From NCBI GenBank assembly GCA_002238505.1, contig MPMM01000001.1:682001-746000 (forward strand): a DNA stretch of 64,000 bases. Direction: 5' to 3'. Under the pieces are notes generated by a model that was not told where the DNA came from, searched no databases, and saw only the letters and a list, made by a program, of their open reading frames with translations. Source of the stretch: SAR202 cluster bacterium bin22 (GTDB taxonomy: Bacteria > Chloroflexota > Dehalococcoidia > Lucifugimonadales > UBA3495). A program made the translations under genes and the position numbers. The first letter of the stretch is position 1; the number at the start of each line of letters is the position of its first letter. Below, one piece after another: positions 24,121 to 32,709 of this stretch.

Positions 24121-25809
24121 TTAGAAATCCTGTTCCTGGTACACAATCCTGCCGCCAAGCATGGTCAGCAGGGAGCGGACTTCGGGTATTTCCGGTTCTG
24201 GGATTTCCAGCAGGTCGTGGGACAGCACCGCCAGGTCGGCCAGCTTGCCCGGTTCCAAAGCGCCCCTCTCTCCCTCGTCAAAGGAGTACCGTGCCCCACC
24301 TTCCGTAAAGGCCCGCAGTGCCTCCAGTCGGCTCAGGCATTGGCCGGGTCCCAATACCCGGTCCGTAACCCTTTCCCGGCGAGCTACCGCCGCCCACAGC
24401 GTGGCAAAGGGATTGTACGGCTTGTTGTCGGTGCCGAAGCTGAAGTCCACTCCCATCTCCAGATACCTGCGGTGCGCCACCGCAGTCTCCGCCAGATCGG
24501 GATTGTCCAGGTAAGGCGTGCCCCGCAGCCACAACTCCGTCAACGGTATGGTTTCCACCAGCAACCCCATGTCCCGGATTCGGGTCAATTGCTGGTCGGA
24601 GGTCTGGAGCACGTGGGCCAGGGTCCACCGCCGACCCTTCAAGGGAAACTCCCGGTCAACGTCCTCAAAAACCCTCAGTACCTCTTCCAGGGGCTCCCGC
24701 ACCAGCGTGTTAACGCGGATATTGTTCCGGGCAGCCAGCATCACTGTCTCGGCGAAAAGCTCCGGAGAATGGTAGCTCTGGATAAATCCGGCCCAACCGG
24801 TGTACGGCAGCAGCGAAGACCGCGCTTCGGCGGTGTAGCGGTTGCCACCGTATTGTATGAAATAGCCGCTGGTCCGCAGGAATTCGTCTCCGAAGCCCGG
24901 GCCGGAAAAGGAGTGCCCCCATGATTCCATCTCCTGTGCGGCGTCTTCCGCCGTTTGCCAGTGGGGACTGATAGTAAGGTTCGCCCGGACTGTCATTTCG
25001 CCCGCTTCCCAAACGGTCTTGTAGGCCTGCAGCACCTCCGGGGCGACCCCGTGACCCTCGTAAGTGCCCGTAGTCCCCACCGAGTTGTACAGGCGCATCG
25101 ACTCTTTCAGCGCATCTACTCTCTGCTGGACCGTGAATCGTGGCACTCCTCGCATCAGGGTAAATTCCACCGATGGATAGCGTCCTGTATCGACAAATAC
25201 GCCCGTTGGCTCCCCTTTCGAGTCCACCTCAATTGCAACGCTGGAATCCGGGGATCGGGTGTTCCGGTCTATCCCCGACAGTTGTAAGGCCGCGCTGTTG
25301 GCTATGGACACTGCAGGCGGTACGTTCCACGGTGTCCAGATGCCTTTGATGTAAACCGGATTGTCGGGCGCCGCCTCGTCCAGGTCATGCCGGTCAGGGA
25401 AGCGGCCTTCCGCCAGTGATTGGGGCATATCCGAGTAGTTAGGCGGGTCTCCAATGGGCATGGTCACCACCCATTCCCCGGGAGCTTTGTCCGCCGCCAG
25501 TTCCTTTATCCTCTGCTTAATGTCCTTGATCGACCTCAGGCCGGCAAGCGACGGGTATATGGACTTCAAGCCCTCCCGGTCCATATGCGCATGAATATCC
25601 ACGATCCCCGGAATGACGGTGCGCCCTCGAAGGTCAAACGTTTTGGTCCCCGGGCCGGCCAGGGGCAGAATGTCTGAATCGTTCCCCACTGCGACTATGT
25701 GGCTGCCCCGGACAGCCACCGCTTGCCGTATGGAGTCCCGTGCATCAACAGTAAGGATCTTCCCGTTGTGGATAACTATGTCCACGGTTCCCTCGTTCGT
25801 GGCGACCAT
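24121..25809 (-). CDS. YtcJ-like amidohydrolase
   Basis: The 562 residues fit the Amidohydrolase_3 (YtcJ) group. They show an N-terminal beta sandwich with NGKILTVDARDSIRQAVAV, the metal motif HAH in VDIHAHMDREG (near 87-89), a later His in WTLAHVLQTS and an Asp in FGTDNKPYNP. The C-terminal EGERGALEPGKLADLAVLS closes the sandwich. These are zinc-dependent cytosolic hydrolases acting on N-acyl or cyclic amide-type substrates; the specific substrate is not predictable. A second member of the group is at 45.8 kb. It is convergent with RidA and transcribed away from the cupin gene. Confidence 0.87.
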   Translation of the reverse strand: MVATNEGTVDIVIHNGKILTVDARDSIRQAVAVRGSHIVAVGNDSDILPLAGPGTKTFDLRGRTVIPGIVDIHAHMDREGLKSIYPSLAGLRSIKDIKQRIKELAADKAPGEWVVTMPIGDPPNYSDMPQSLAEGRFPDRHDLDEAAPDNPVYIKGIWTPWNVPPAVSIANSAALQLSGIDRNTRSPDSSVAIEVDSKGEPTGVFVDTGRYPSVEFTLMRGVPRFTVQQRVDALKESMRLYNSVGTTGTYEGHGVAPEVLQAYKTVWEAGEMTVRANLTISPHWQTAEDAAQEMESWGHSFSGPGFGDEFLRTSGYFIQYGGNRYTAEARSSLLPYTGWAGFIQSYHSPELFAETVMLAARNNIRVNTLVREPLEEVLRVFEDVDREFPLKGRRWTLAHVLQTSDQQLTRIRDMGLLVETIPLTELWLRGTPYLDNPDLAETAVAHRRYLEMGVDFSFGTDNKPYNPFATLWAAVARRERVTDRVLGPGQCLSRLEALRAFTEGGARYSFDEGERGALEPGKLADLAVLSHDLLEIPEPEIPEVRSLLTMLGGRIVYQEQDF

Positions 25810-25917
25810 GGAATGACCTCCCGCGTCCCTTCTCTCTCCCGCAGTCTTCGAATACCACGGAAGACGTTTCAGTAGAATTCGTACCGAAACCGGAAAGACT
25901 ATACACTATCTTCCAAA

Positions 25918-25946
25918 TTGACACCCTCATAGCGCCCAATTAAAAT
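25918..25946 (+). promoter_or_regulatory. Sigma-70 promoter of the cupin dioxygenase-like gene
   Basis: TTGACA (25918-25923), a 17-nt spacer and TAAAAT (25941-25946), 39 nt before the ATG. The match to the consensus is very good. Confidence 0.65.
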
Positions 25947-25985
25947 CAGGCAAGGCAATGAGCTTCAGAAATCAGGAGTAAGAAC

Positions 25986-27062
25986 ATGACTCAGTTACTG
26001 GGAAGGGTCAGCCCTGAAGAGGAAGAACAGTTTTACGCGGGAACCGAAGCGGCCGGCCTGCGAGCGGCCTGGATGGGTCGCCGGCTGGAGCGGAAACCCC
26101 AGGTCGTCCCCTTTGCCTGGCGCTGGAACGATGCTCAGCCCCTGGTCTTGCGCAGTGGCGACATCGTAACCCCTGACCGAGACGTTGAAAGGCGGGTGCT
26201 CCGGTTGGCCAACCCTGGCCTGGACCACGGCACCACCCACACCATTTCAGCAGCATTGCAGCTTCTGCTGCCCGGGGAAAATGCCCCGGCCCACCGCCAC
26301 ACTCCTACCGCCATCCGTTGGGTGCTGCAGGGCACTGGCGCCTATACCACGGTGGAAGGCGACAAGTGCTACATGGAGCCCGGCGACCTGGTTTTGACGC
26401 CCTCATGGACCTGGCACGACCACAATAATGAAGGCGACGTGCCCATGATCTGGCTGGATGGCCTGGACACTCCCCTGGTTAACAACCTGGAAGCCACTTT
26501 CTACGAGCAGTTCCCCGAAGACCAGCAGCCCATAGTTGGCGTGGGTGAATCGGAGCGCAAGTATGCCTCCGGCGCCCTTCGTCCGGCATGGGAAGACCAC
26601 AACATCCCTTATTCTCCCCTCTGGCACTATAAGTGGGAGCGGTCCCACGCCGCCCTGCAGAGCCTGGCCGAAACCGACTGCAGTCCCTTTGACGACGTGG
26701 CCATGGAGTTTTCCGACCCTGCCACCGGCGGCCCGGTGCTGCGGACTATGGCCTGCTGGATTCAGATGATCCGTCCTGGTATCAATACCAAGGCCCACCG
26801 GCATACCACCAGCGCCGTTTACCAGGTGTTCCGTGGCAAGGGACACAGCGTCATCAACGGGCAGCGGTTCGACTGGGGCGAAGGCGATTTCCTGGTGGTA
26901 CCGTCCTGGTCCTGGCACGAACACGCCAACGACTCTGACGAAGAGGCCATTCTTTTCTCAATCCAGGACATTCCGGTCATGAAGGCCCTGTCCCTTTACC
27001 GCGAGGAACCCTACGCTGAGAACGCTGGCCACCAGCCCATAACCTCGGTGTTCGAAGGCTAA
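25986..27062 (+). CDS. Bicupin, gentisate 1,2-dioxygenase-like
   Basis: The 358 residues hold two cupin domains (about 90-160 and 255-330). Each has the HRHT...G metal motif and a second part around PSWTWHDH or PSWSWHEH. The layout and length match gentisate/salicylate 1,2-dioxygenases, iron(II) enzymes that open the ring of 2,5-dihydroxybenzoate-type substrates. Both cupins keep their histidines, whereas in typical gentisate dioxygenases only the first binds iron. AGGAGT precedes the ATG. It faces the LigB-like gene convergently with a strong hairpin between. A role in aromatic ring cleavage fits the neighbours, but another keto-acid or diketone dioxygenase is possible. Confidence 0.83.
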   Translation: MTQLLGRVSPEEEEQFYAGTEAAGLRAAWMGRRLERKPQVVPFAWRWNDAQPLVLRSGDIVTPDRDVERRVLRLANPGLDHGTTHTISAALQLLLPGENAPAHRHTPTAIRWVLQGTGAYTTVEGDKCYMEPGDLVLTPSWTWHDHNNEGDVPMIWLDGLDTPLVNNLEATFYEQFPEDQQPIVGVGESERKYASGALRPAWEDHNIPYSPLWHYKWERSHAALQSLAETDCSPFDDVAMEFSDPATGGPVLRTMACWIQMIRPGINTKAHRHTTSAVYQVFRGKGHSVINGQRFDWGEGDFLVVPSWSWHEHANDSDEEAILFSIQDIPVMKALSLYREEPYAENAGHQPITSVFEG

Positions 27063-27267
27063 GGGCCACTTCCAAATCCCTTTCCCCTCGACGGGGGAGC
27101 CTAGCAAGGAAGTGACTTCTGGCTGAACGTTACTTGTACTGGAGCTAAATGTAGCCGGCAATTCGATTAACGAAACTGCCTGAAGCGCTGGAGTATCTAC
27201 CGAAACCCTTGAGGGACGAGCCATCATCCGTCCCTCTGCATTTGCAGAAACTTGGGGCAAACCAAAA

Positions 27268-27290
27268 GGGGCAGGCCGCCGGCCTGCCCC
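27268..27290 (-). terminator. Terminator between the cupin and LigB-like genes
   Basis: GGGGCAGGCC and GGCCTGCCCC form a ten-pair perfect stem with loop GCC. Read on the minus strand it is followed by TTTTGG, so it best serves the LigB-like gene, and may also stop transcripts from the cupin gene. Confidence 0.7.
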
Positions 27291-27319
27291 TCACTTCTGT
27301 TGTCCTTGTCCCAGGAAAG

Positions 27320-28369
27320 CTACGGCTTGAACAGGGCCACGCACTTGTTGGAATTGAAGATGTAAGTCTCGACGTAGTCGATTACTTCCGTCTTGTAGTC
27401 CAGTTCCTGCATCGCCCCGGCAATGCACATCCAGTTCAGCAACTCCTGCTGGCCGGCGTCCTCAATCTGTTCGGTGGAAATCCGGCTCCAGGCGTCATAG
27501 TCGCTGTCTTTCAGTTCCTCGAATCGGGCCCGGTCCGAGGGGACATCCGGGTACAAGCGGTGGTTCTTTTCCGTCAGGAAAGCGTGGGACCAGCTTGAAG
27601 ACGCGATCAGCGCCACCCGGTAGGGGCTTTCCTTGAGCGCTCGCGCTACCGCCGCGCCCACTTCCATGCAGCGCTTGGGCGAAGGACCGGGCGGGTCAAA
27701 TTCCTCTTCGTACTGGACCGCTCCGCCCCGGTTCCGCACCACCCGGCTGCCGTAGCAGTTGACCAGGAAGGGCACCACCGGATAATCGAAGCCCTTGCGG
27801 TCGTAGTCCAGGTAAAGCAGGGTATTCAGGATGGCATGGCCCAGGCCTCCCTTCTCGTGCAGCGGCTTGTAGGAGTAGGACATGTCGATGCCCTGCTCAA
27901 TCATACCCCTGACCATAGACCGGGCTGCGGTGCGATGCCCCCGGTACTTGAATGTAGTTTCCCCAGGCTCGTCCCATACGTTGGTGCGGGTCCCGCCATC
28001 CTTCGTCAGGAAAGGCTGGCATTCCATCTCGTCATAAGCCAACACGCAGAAAGGCGGGATAATGTCTTCTTTGAAGTTCTCGTACTGGTCGTCACCCCAG
28101 ATCACAACGAAGTCCGGGTTAAATGCGTCCAGTTCCTCGCGCAGCTTGCGGAAGCCGTCAACGATTCTCGCCCTCGCCTTCTTGGCCGACTCCAGTCCCT
28201 CGTCCTCGCCGTATTCTATCCGCATGGGTTCCGGCCAGTTGGTGGGGATTTTAAGCTCCGGCGGCAGGTTGGGATTTCGCAGACTGCGGGTAATGGAAAA
28301 GTCCTTTTCTTCATCGGGCTTGATGAAGGAAGGGGAATGGGTAAGCCCAAGGCCCAGAATCTCTGCCAT
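27320..28369 (-). CDS. LigB-type (class III) extradiol dioxygenase family protein
   Basis: The 349-residue protein begins MAEILGLGLTHSPSF, with the metal-ligand His11 typical of the LigB catalytic subunit. VVIWGDDQYENF, HEKGGLGHAI and ALIASSSWSHAFL supply the other characteristic segments. Class III enzymes use non-heme Fe(II) to open catechol-type rings (protocatechuate 4,5- or homoprotocatechuate 2,3-cleavage); some members act on non-aromatic substrates. No LigA-like small subunit is adjacent. Facing the gentisate-dioxygenase-like gene and near a CoA-transferase/MaoC set, it most probably belongs to an aromatic degradation route. Confidence 0.82.
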   Translation of the reverse strand: MAEILGLGLTHSPSFIKPDEEKDFSITRSLRNPNLPPELKIPTNWPEPMRIEYGEDEGLESAKKARARIVDGFRKLREELDAFNPDFVVIWGDDQYENFKEDIIPPFCVLAYDEMECQPFLTKDGGTRTNVWDEPGETTFKYRGHRTAARSMVRGMIEQGIDMSYSYKPLHEKGGLGHAILNTLLYLDYDRKGFDYPVVPFLVNCYGSRVVRNRGGAVQYEEEFDPPGPSPKRCMEVGAAVARALKESPYRVALIASSSWSHAFLTEKNHRLYPDVPSDRARFEELKDSDYDAWSRISTEQIEDAGQQELLNWMCIAGAMQELDYKTEVIDYVETYIFNSNKCVALFKP

Positions 28370-28562
28370 TACTTTCCTCCTGATACTGGTCAGTTTCTAC
28401 CGATTTCAACCAACTATACGCTCTTACCTGAAGATTGTGTAGCCTTTGTGGCGCTAGTTGCTGGTGCATCGGCATCTGGAAACCGCACACCCTTGCCAGA
28501 GCTACAGCGTGACGCTATTATCCGACAAAACAGCTACGCAGCGCGGCTCGAGAGGTGCAGCA

Positions 28563-30239
28563 ATGCCAAGAATGACCGGAGCCCGATTCCTGGTCGAAAC
28601 CATGAAGGCCTACGGTGTGACCCACGCCTTTTATATGCCCATGGTAGTAACCCGTGCCCTGGTGGAAATGGAACAGGTGGGAATTGCCCGAATAATGGCC
28701 CACAGCGAGAAGGCAGCCGCCTACATGGCCGACGGTTACGCCAGGGCGGCAAAGCGGCCCGCCGTCTGTATGGCCCAGAACGTGGGTGCGGCTAATCTGG
28801 CTGCCGGCCTGCAGGATCCCTTCTTGGGCGGCTCTCCCGTAGTGGCTCTTACCGGGCGCGGCGACCCCTCCCAGCAGAACCGCAACTACTACCAGGAAGT
28901 GGACCACGTCCAGCCCTTCAATGCTGTCACCAAGTTTAATGCCCTCGTGGATAACCCTGTCGAGTTTCCCAGGCTGCTGCGGCAGGCCTTCCGAGAGGCA
29001 ACCTCCGGCGCCCCTGGTCCCACTCATTTGGACTTTCAGGGTTCCACGGGCGCATTGATTATGGATGTGGAAGCCGATCTGAATGTGGTTGTGGAATCGC
29101 CTTTCACCCATGTTCCGCCCTTCCGAGGCGAACCGGAGACCGACATGGTTCGGGATGCGGCGAGAGCCCTGACTGAGGCCCGCCGTCCTGTCATAGTGGC
29201 CGGCGGTGGCGTCTGTTCCTCCGGCGCCCAGCAGGAGGTGGTTGAACTGGCCGAAATGCTGTCTATTCCGGTGGCCACCTCCCTCAACGCCAAGGGCTCA
29301 ATTCCCGACGACCATCCTCTCTCGGTGGGCGTCTGCGGCACTTACTCCCGCTGGTGCGCCAATCGGGTCGTCTCCGAGGCGGACCTGGTGTTCTTCATCG
29401 GCAGCCACACCGGCAGCCAGGTAACCACCGAATGGCAGATACCCAGGGAGGGAACGCCCGTAATTCAGCTCGACATCGACCCCATTGAACTTGGGCGCAG
29501 CTATCCAATCCAAGTAGGGCTGCAGGGCGATGCCAGGGCCTCGCTCCGCAAGCTGATTGAGCATCTGGAACCCATCGGCAGCCGGGCCGAGTGGGTGGGA
29601 AGGGCGCAGGCGCTGGTCCAGGAATGGCGTGACGAAGTCGCTCCTTTAGCCAATTCCGATGCTTCTCCCATCCGGCCTGAACGCCTCTGCAAGGAAATTT
29701 CTGAATTCCTCCCCGACGACGGAGTCTTGCTCTCCGACACCGGCCACTCTGGAATCTGGACCGGCACCATGATTGACCTCTACAAGCCAACCCAGACCTT
29801 TCTCCGCTGTGCGGGGTCCCTCGGTTGGGCATTCCCCGCCGCCCTGGGCGCCAAGTGTGCCGTCCCAGACCGTCCCGTAGTCTGCTTCACCGGCGATGGC
29901 GGCTTCTGGTACCACCTGAGCGAGATGGAAACCGCCGTACGCTACGGCATCAACACTGTCACGGTTATCAACAACAACCACTCCCTCAACCAGGAAAAGC
30001 AGGGCAACGAACGGGCCTACGAAAGTGTGGGAGTAACCGGAAACATCGACGAACTATGGGTCTTCCCCGACACCGACTTTGCCAAGCTGGCAGAGGACAT
30101 GGGCGGATTCGGAATTCGGGTAGAGCGGCCCGAGGACTTGCAGGACGCCATGACCGAGGCTGCCAACTCCGGCAAGCCGGCGGTGGTGGACGTTGTAACC
30201 GATATTGAAGGCATTGCTCCCAGGGCCTGGGTAGGTTAG
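28563..30239 (+). CDS. ThDP-dependent enzyme (acetolactate synthase-like)
   Basis: The 558-residue product starts at the ATG at 28563 (GAGGTG just upstream); the open frame extends back to 28458 without family similarity. It has the Pyr domain with the catalytic Glu in HSEKAAAYMADGYARA and a central domain with the GGGVCSSGAQ turn. The PP domain has GDGGFWYHLSEMETAVRY and the NNNHS end of the thiamine-diphosphate motif. It is a paralogue of the gene at 16.3-17.9 kb and distinct from ilvB. It starts a run of same-strand genes (MaoC, two CoA-transferases), which suggests a role in making or cleaving an acyl-CoA, for instance like oxalyl-CoA decarboxylase. Confidence 0.87.
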   Translation: MPRMTGARFLVETMKAYGVTHAFYMPMVVTRALVEMEQVGIARIMAHSEKAAAYMADGYARAAKRPAVCMAQNVGAANLAAGLQDPFLGGSPVVALTGRGDPSQQNRNYYQEVDHVQPFNAVTKFNALVDNPVEFPRLLRQAFREATSGAPGPTHLDFQGSTGALIMDVEADLNVVVESPFTHVPPFRGEPETDMVRDAARALTEARRPVIVAGGGVCSSGAQQEVVELAEMLSIPVATSLNAKGSIPDDHPLSVGVCGTYSRWCANRVVSEADLVFFIGSHTGSQVTTEWQIPREGTPVIQLDIDPIELGRSYPIQVGLQGDARASLRKLIEHLEPIGSRAEWVGRAQALVQEWRDEVAPLANSDASPIRPERLCKEISEFLPDDGVLLSDTGHSGIWTGTMIDLYKPTQTFLRCAGSLGWAFPAALGAKCAVPDRPVVCFTGDGGFWYHLSEMETAVRYGINTVTVINNNHSLNQEKQGNERAYESVGVTGNIDELWVFPDTDFAKLAEDMGGFGIRVERPEDLQDAMTEAANSGKPAVVDVVTDIEGIAPRAWVG

Positions 30240-30286
30240 CCCCCCTGTCCCCGCGAGCAACTCAAGCCAGGCGAAGGAAAATTCAG

Positions 30287-31360
30287 ATGCCCGAATCCCT
30301 TATCACCAATGAAGTCCGTGCCCTGATCGGCTCCGAAACTCCGCCCGAGCGGAACCGTTTCCCCATTAGCGACGAAATGGCTTTCGACGTGGCCGACGCC
30401 ATCGAAGACGGCAATCCCCTCTACCGGGACGCCGACTACGCCGCTCGCTCCAGGTTTGCCGGAATTCTGTGCCCGCCCCTGGCCACCTGGAAGGATATCG
30501 CCCCGCCCATCGGCTACTTTGGCGCCGGCCAGGAGTCTCACTTCCAGGTCCCCCTGCCCTTCAACAGCTACGGTCTCAACGGCGGCAGCGACTGGCAGTT
30601 CCTTCGTCCAGCCTATTCGGGTTCCTGGGTCACCCGCCAGTTCAAAGTCCTGGACATTTTCGAAAAGCAGGGCCGTTCCGGTTTGCTGGTCTTCGTCGTG
30701 CGCGAGGAGACCCAGACAAACCAGCTGGGTCAAGTGCTCAGTCTGGCCAAGCGGGTCAGCATTCACCGCAGCCTGCCGGACCAGTCCTCCACCGCTTCCT
30801 CTTCTTCCGGGGAGGAACATCAACTGGCCACCGTGCCCGTCGCCCCTCCTGAAGCCGACGTAATCCTGGCAAAGCCCGAACCGGTTGTGGCGGAACAGAG
30901 GTACTTTGAGGATGTTACAGTGGGTGACCGCCTCCCACCCGTGGTAAAGGGCCCCATGACCACCTCCCACCTGGTGCGCTGGGCGGCCGCAAACGGCAAT
31001 TACGCCCGCATCCACTGGGACCTCCCCTTTGCCCAGATGGAACAGGGCCTCCCCAACGTGGTGGTCAACGGGTCCCTCAAGAACCAGTATCTGGGGCAAC
31101 TGATGATCGACTTTGCCGGTGAAGAAGGCTGGTTCAAACGCTTCTTCGTCCAGCACCGGGGCATGGACTATCCGGGTGATGTGTTAACCGCTTCCGGTGT
31201 GGTTTCTGGCAAACAGGAAGCAGGTGAATTTGGAGTAATTGACTGCGTGGTGGAATTGACCAACAGCCGTGGCCAGCAGACGGCGGCCGGTGAAGCCTCC
31301 GTCATTCTCCCGCGACGGGGCCAGACTTTGCCCCTCATCTGGCCCGAGGAGTCCTGGTAA
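30287..31360 (+). CDS. MaoC-like dehydratase, double hotdog
   Basis: The 357 residues contain two hotdog folds. The N-terminal one (about 1-155) is like the FAS1-type dehydratase half, with the dipped segment AARSRFAGILCPPLA. The C-terminal one (about 205-350) is MaoC-like. A Pro/Ser/Glu-rich linker joins them. The C-terminal half keeps the hydratase segment around WAAANGNYARIHWD (Asp/Asn-x4-His-type site). Such proteins hydrate or dehydrate 2-enoyl-CoA or mesaconyl-CoA type substrates. It lies 47 nt after the ThDP-enzyme gene and directly (2 nt) before the CoA-transferase gene, so the three form an operon for acyl-CoA metabolism. Confidence 0.82.
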   Translation: MPESLITNEVRALIGSETPPERNRFPISDEMAFDVADAIEDGNPLYRDADYAARSRFAGILCPPLATWKDIAPPIGYFGAGQESHFQVPLPFNSYGLNGGSDWQFLRPAYSGSWVTRQFKVLDIFEKQGRSGLLVFVVREETQTNQLGQVLSLAKRVSIHRSLPDQSSTASSSSGEEHQLATVPVAPPEADVILAKPEPVVAEQRYFEDVTVGDRLPPVVKGPMTTSHLVRWAAANGNYARIHWDLPFAQMEQGLPNVVVNGSLKNQYLGQLMIDFAGEEGWFKRFFVQHRGMDYPGDVLTASGVVSGKQEAGEFGVIDCVVELTNSRGQQTAAGEASVILPRRGQTLPLIWPEESW

Positions 31361-31362
31361 CC

Positions 31363-32638
31363 GTGCAACTGCTCAACGGTGTCCGGGTGCTCGAATTAGG
31401 TGGCCATACCTCCGCCCCCTTTTGCGCCCGGCTGCTGGCCGACTACGGGGCCGACGTCATCAAGGTGGAACTTCCAGGCGTCGGAGACCCCGCCCGCCCC
31501 CCCGGTCGCCCGCCGGCGGCGGCCCCCGGGGGGGCCCGCGGTCAAGAAGGGGGCCCCCCGGGGCGCCGGCCCCCCCCCCCGCCGCAAGGGTCCCTTTGCC
31601 GGCGACGACCCCCATCCCGAAAAAAGTCTCCCCTTCCTCTACTTGAACACCAACAAGCGGGGTATTACCCTCGACATCGAAAGCCCGACGGGCAGGGGCA
31701 TCCTGGACCGCGTGCTGGCCGAAACCGACGTCCTGGTGGAAAACTTTTCCCCCGCCGAGAGGGAACGCCTGTCCCTCGATATCGAGTCCCTGTCAACCTC
31801 CAATCCAGGCCTGGTTTCCGTTTCCATCACTCCCTTCGGCTTGACCGGCCCCCGCCGGGACTCTCCCGCCGAAGACATCGAAGTATTTGCCTGGAGCGGT
31901 CACCTGTACCACTCTGGAGACTCGGACCGGGAACCCCTGCATAATGCTCTGGAACAGGCTTGGTACGTGGCCGGCGTCAACGCCGCCACCGCCGCTACCA
32001 CTGCCTTCTTCCACCGACTGTTCACCGGCAGGGGGCAGCAGGTTGAAGTATCGGCATCGGAATGCCTGGCCTCTCATATGGTCCAGGCTATCCCCTATTC
32101 TAACTACATGGGCGCCATTAAGGGCCGCCGTCCCATCCGAGGCTCGGGCTTTGAAGAGTTGATGCCGGCCAGGGATGGCTACGTTGTCCCGTCCGTGCAG
32201 GGTTCGCAACCGTGGTCCGTAGTGGCCGATTTGATTGGACTTGAAGAGCTCAAGTCCGACAAATTCTCCAGCGGTTCGGGCCGCATTGAGCACGGTGAGG
32301 AACTCAAGGAACTCGTCACCCAGGGCCTGGCCCGGTGGGAGCGGAAACCCTTGTTCGAAGCCTCCGGCCAGCGTCGCCTGGTATTCGGCATGGCCCAGGA
32401 TTCAGGGGATCTATACGCCTGCCCGCATTTGCACGAAAGAGACTTCTTTGTCGAAGTGGACCACCCCGTGGCGGGAAGGGCCGAGTATGCTGGCATGGGG
32501 CCACGTCTTTCATCGGACGAATATGAGATAACTCAACCCGCGCCTGTCCTGGGTGAACATAACCGTGAGATTTACCTGGGCCGCCTCGGATTCAACGATC
32601 AGGACCTTGTATGCCTGAGGGCCGCCGGTGTCATTTGA
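31363..32638 (+). pseudogene. CaiB/BaiF-type CoA-transferase, reading frame broken by a G+C-rich insert
   Basis: It starts with GTG two bases after the MaoC stop and reads GVRVLELGGHTSAPFCARLLADYGADVIKVELPGVGDPAR, then loses the family pattern. At about 31586 the pattern resumes in another frame (KGPFAGDDPHPEKSLPFLY and on) to TGA 32638. About 88 bases (31498-31585) of nearly pure G/C lie between. Removing them restores a normal CoA-transferase of about 395 residues. Either the assembly is wrong here or the gene is damaged. The Asp that forms the acyl anhydride in this family is expected near 31960 but reads AWYVAGVNAA, so it seems absent even in the repaired protein. A non-catalytic or altered partner of the next CoA-transferase is possible. 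Confidence 0.75.
31498..31585. other. G+C-rich low-complexity insert
   Basis: Only about 6 of 88 bases are A or T. It contains runs of C (up to eleven) and G (up to seven) unlike anything else in the window. Its length is not a multiple of three, and both edges carry CGC next to the conserved codons. It looks like a sequencing or assembly artefact, or a young insertion. Confidence 0.6.
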
Positions 32639-32709
32639 TTGCCAAAGATCGGAAGTCAACCTTGAGTCCTTGCCCATGGCAGAACCACCACTTTTAACTG
32701 TGCGCAGGA

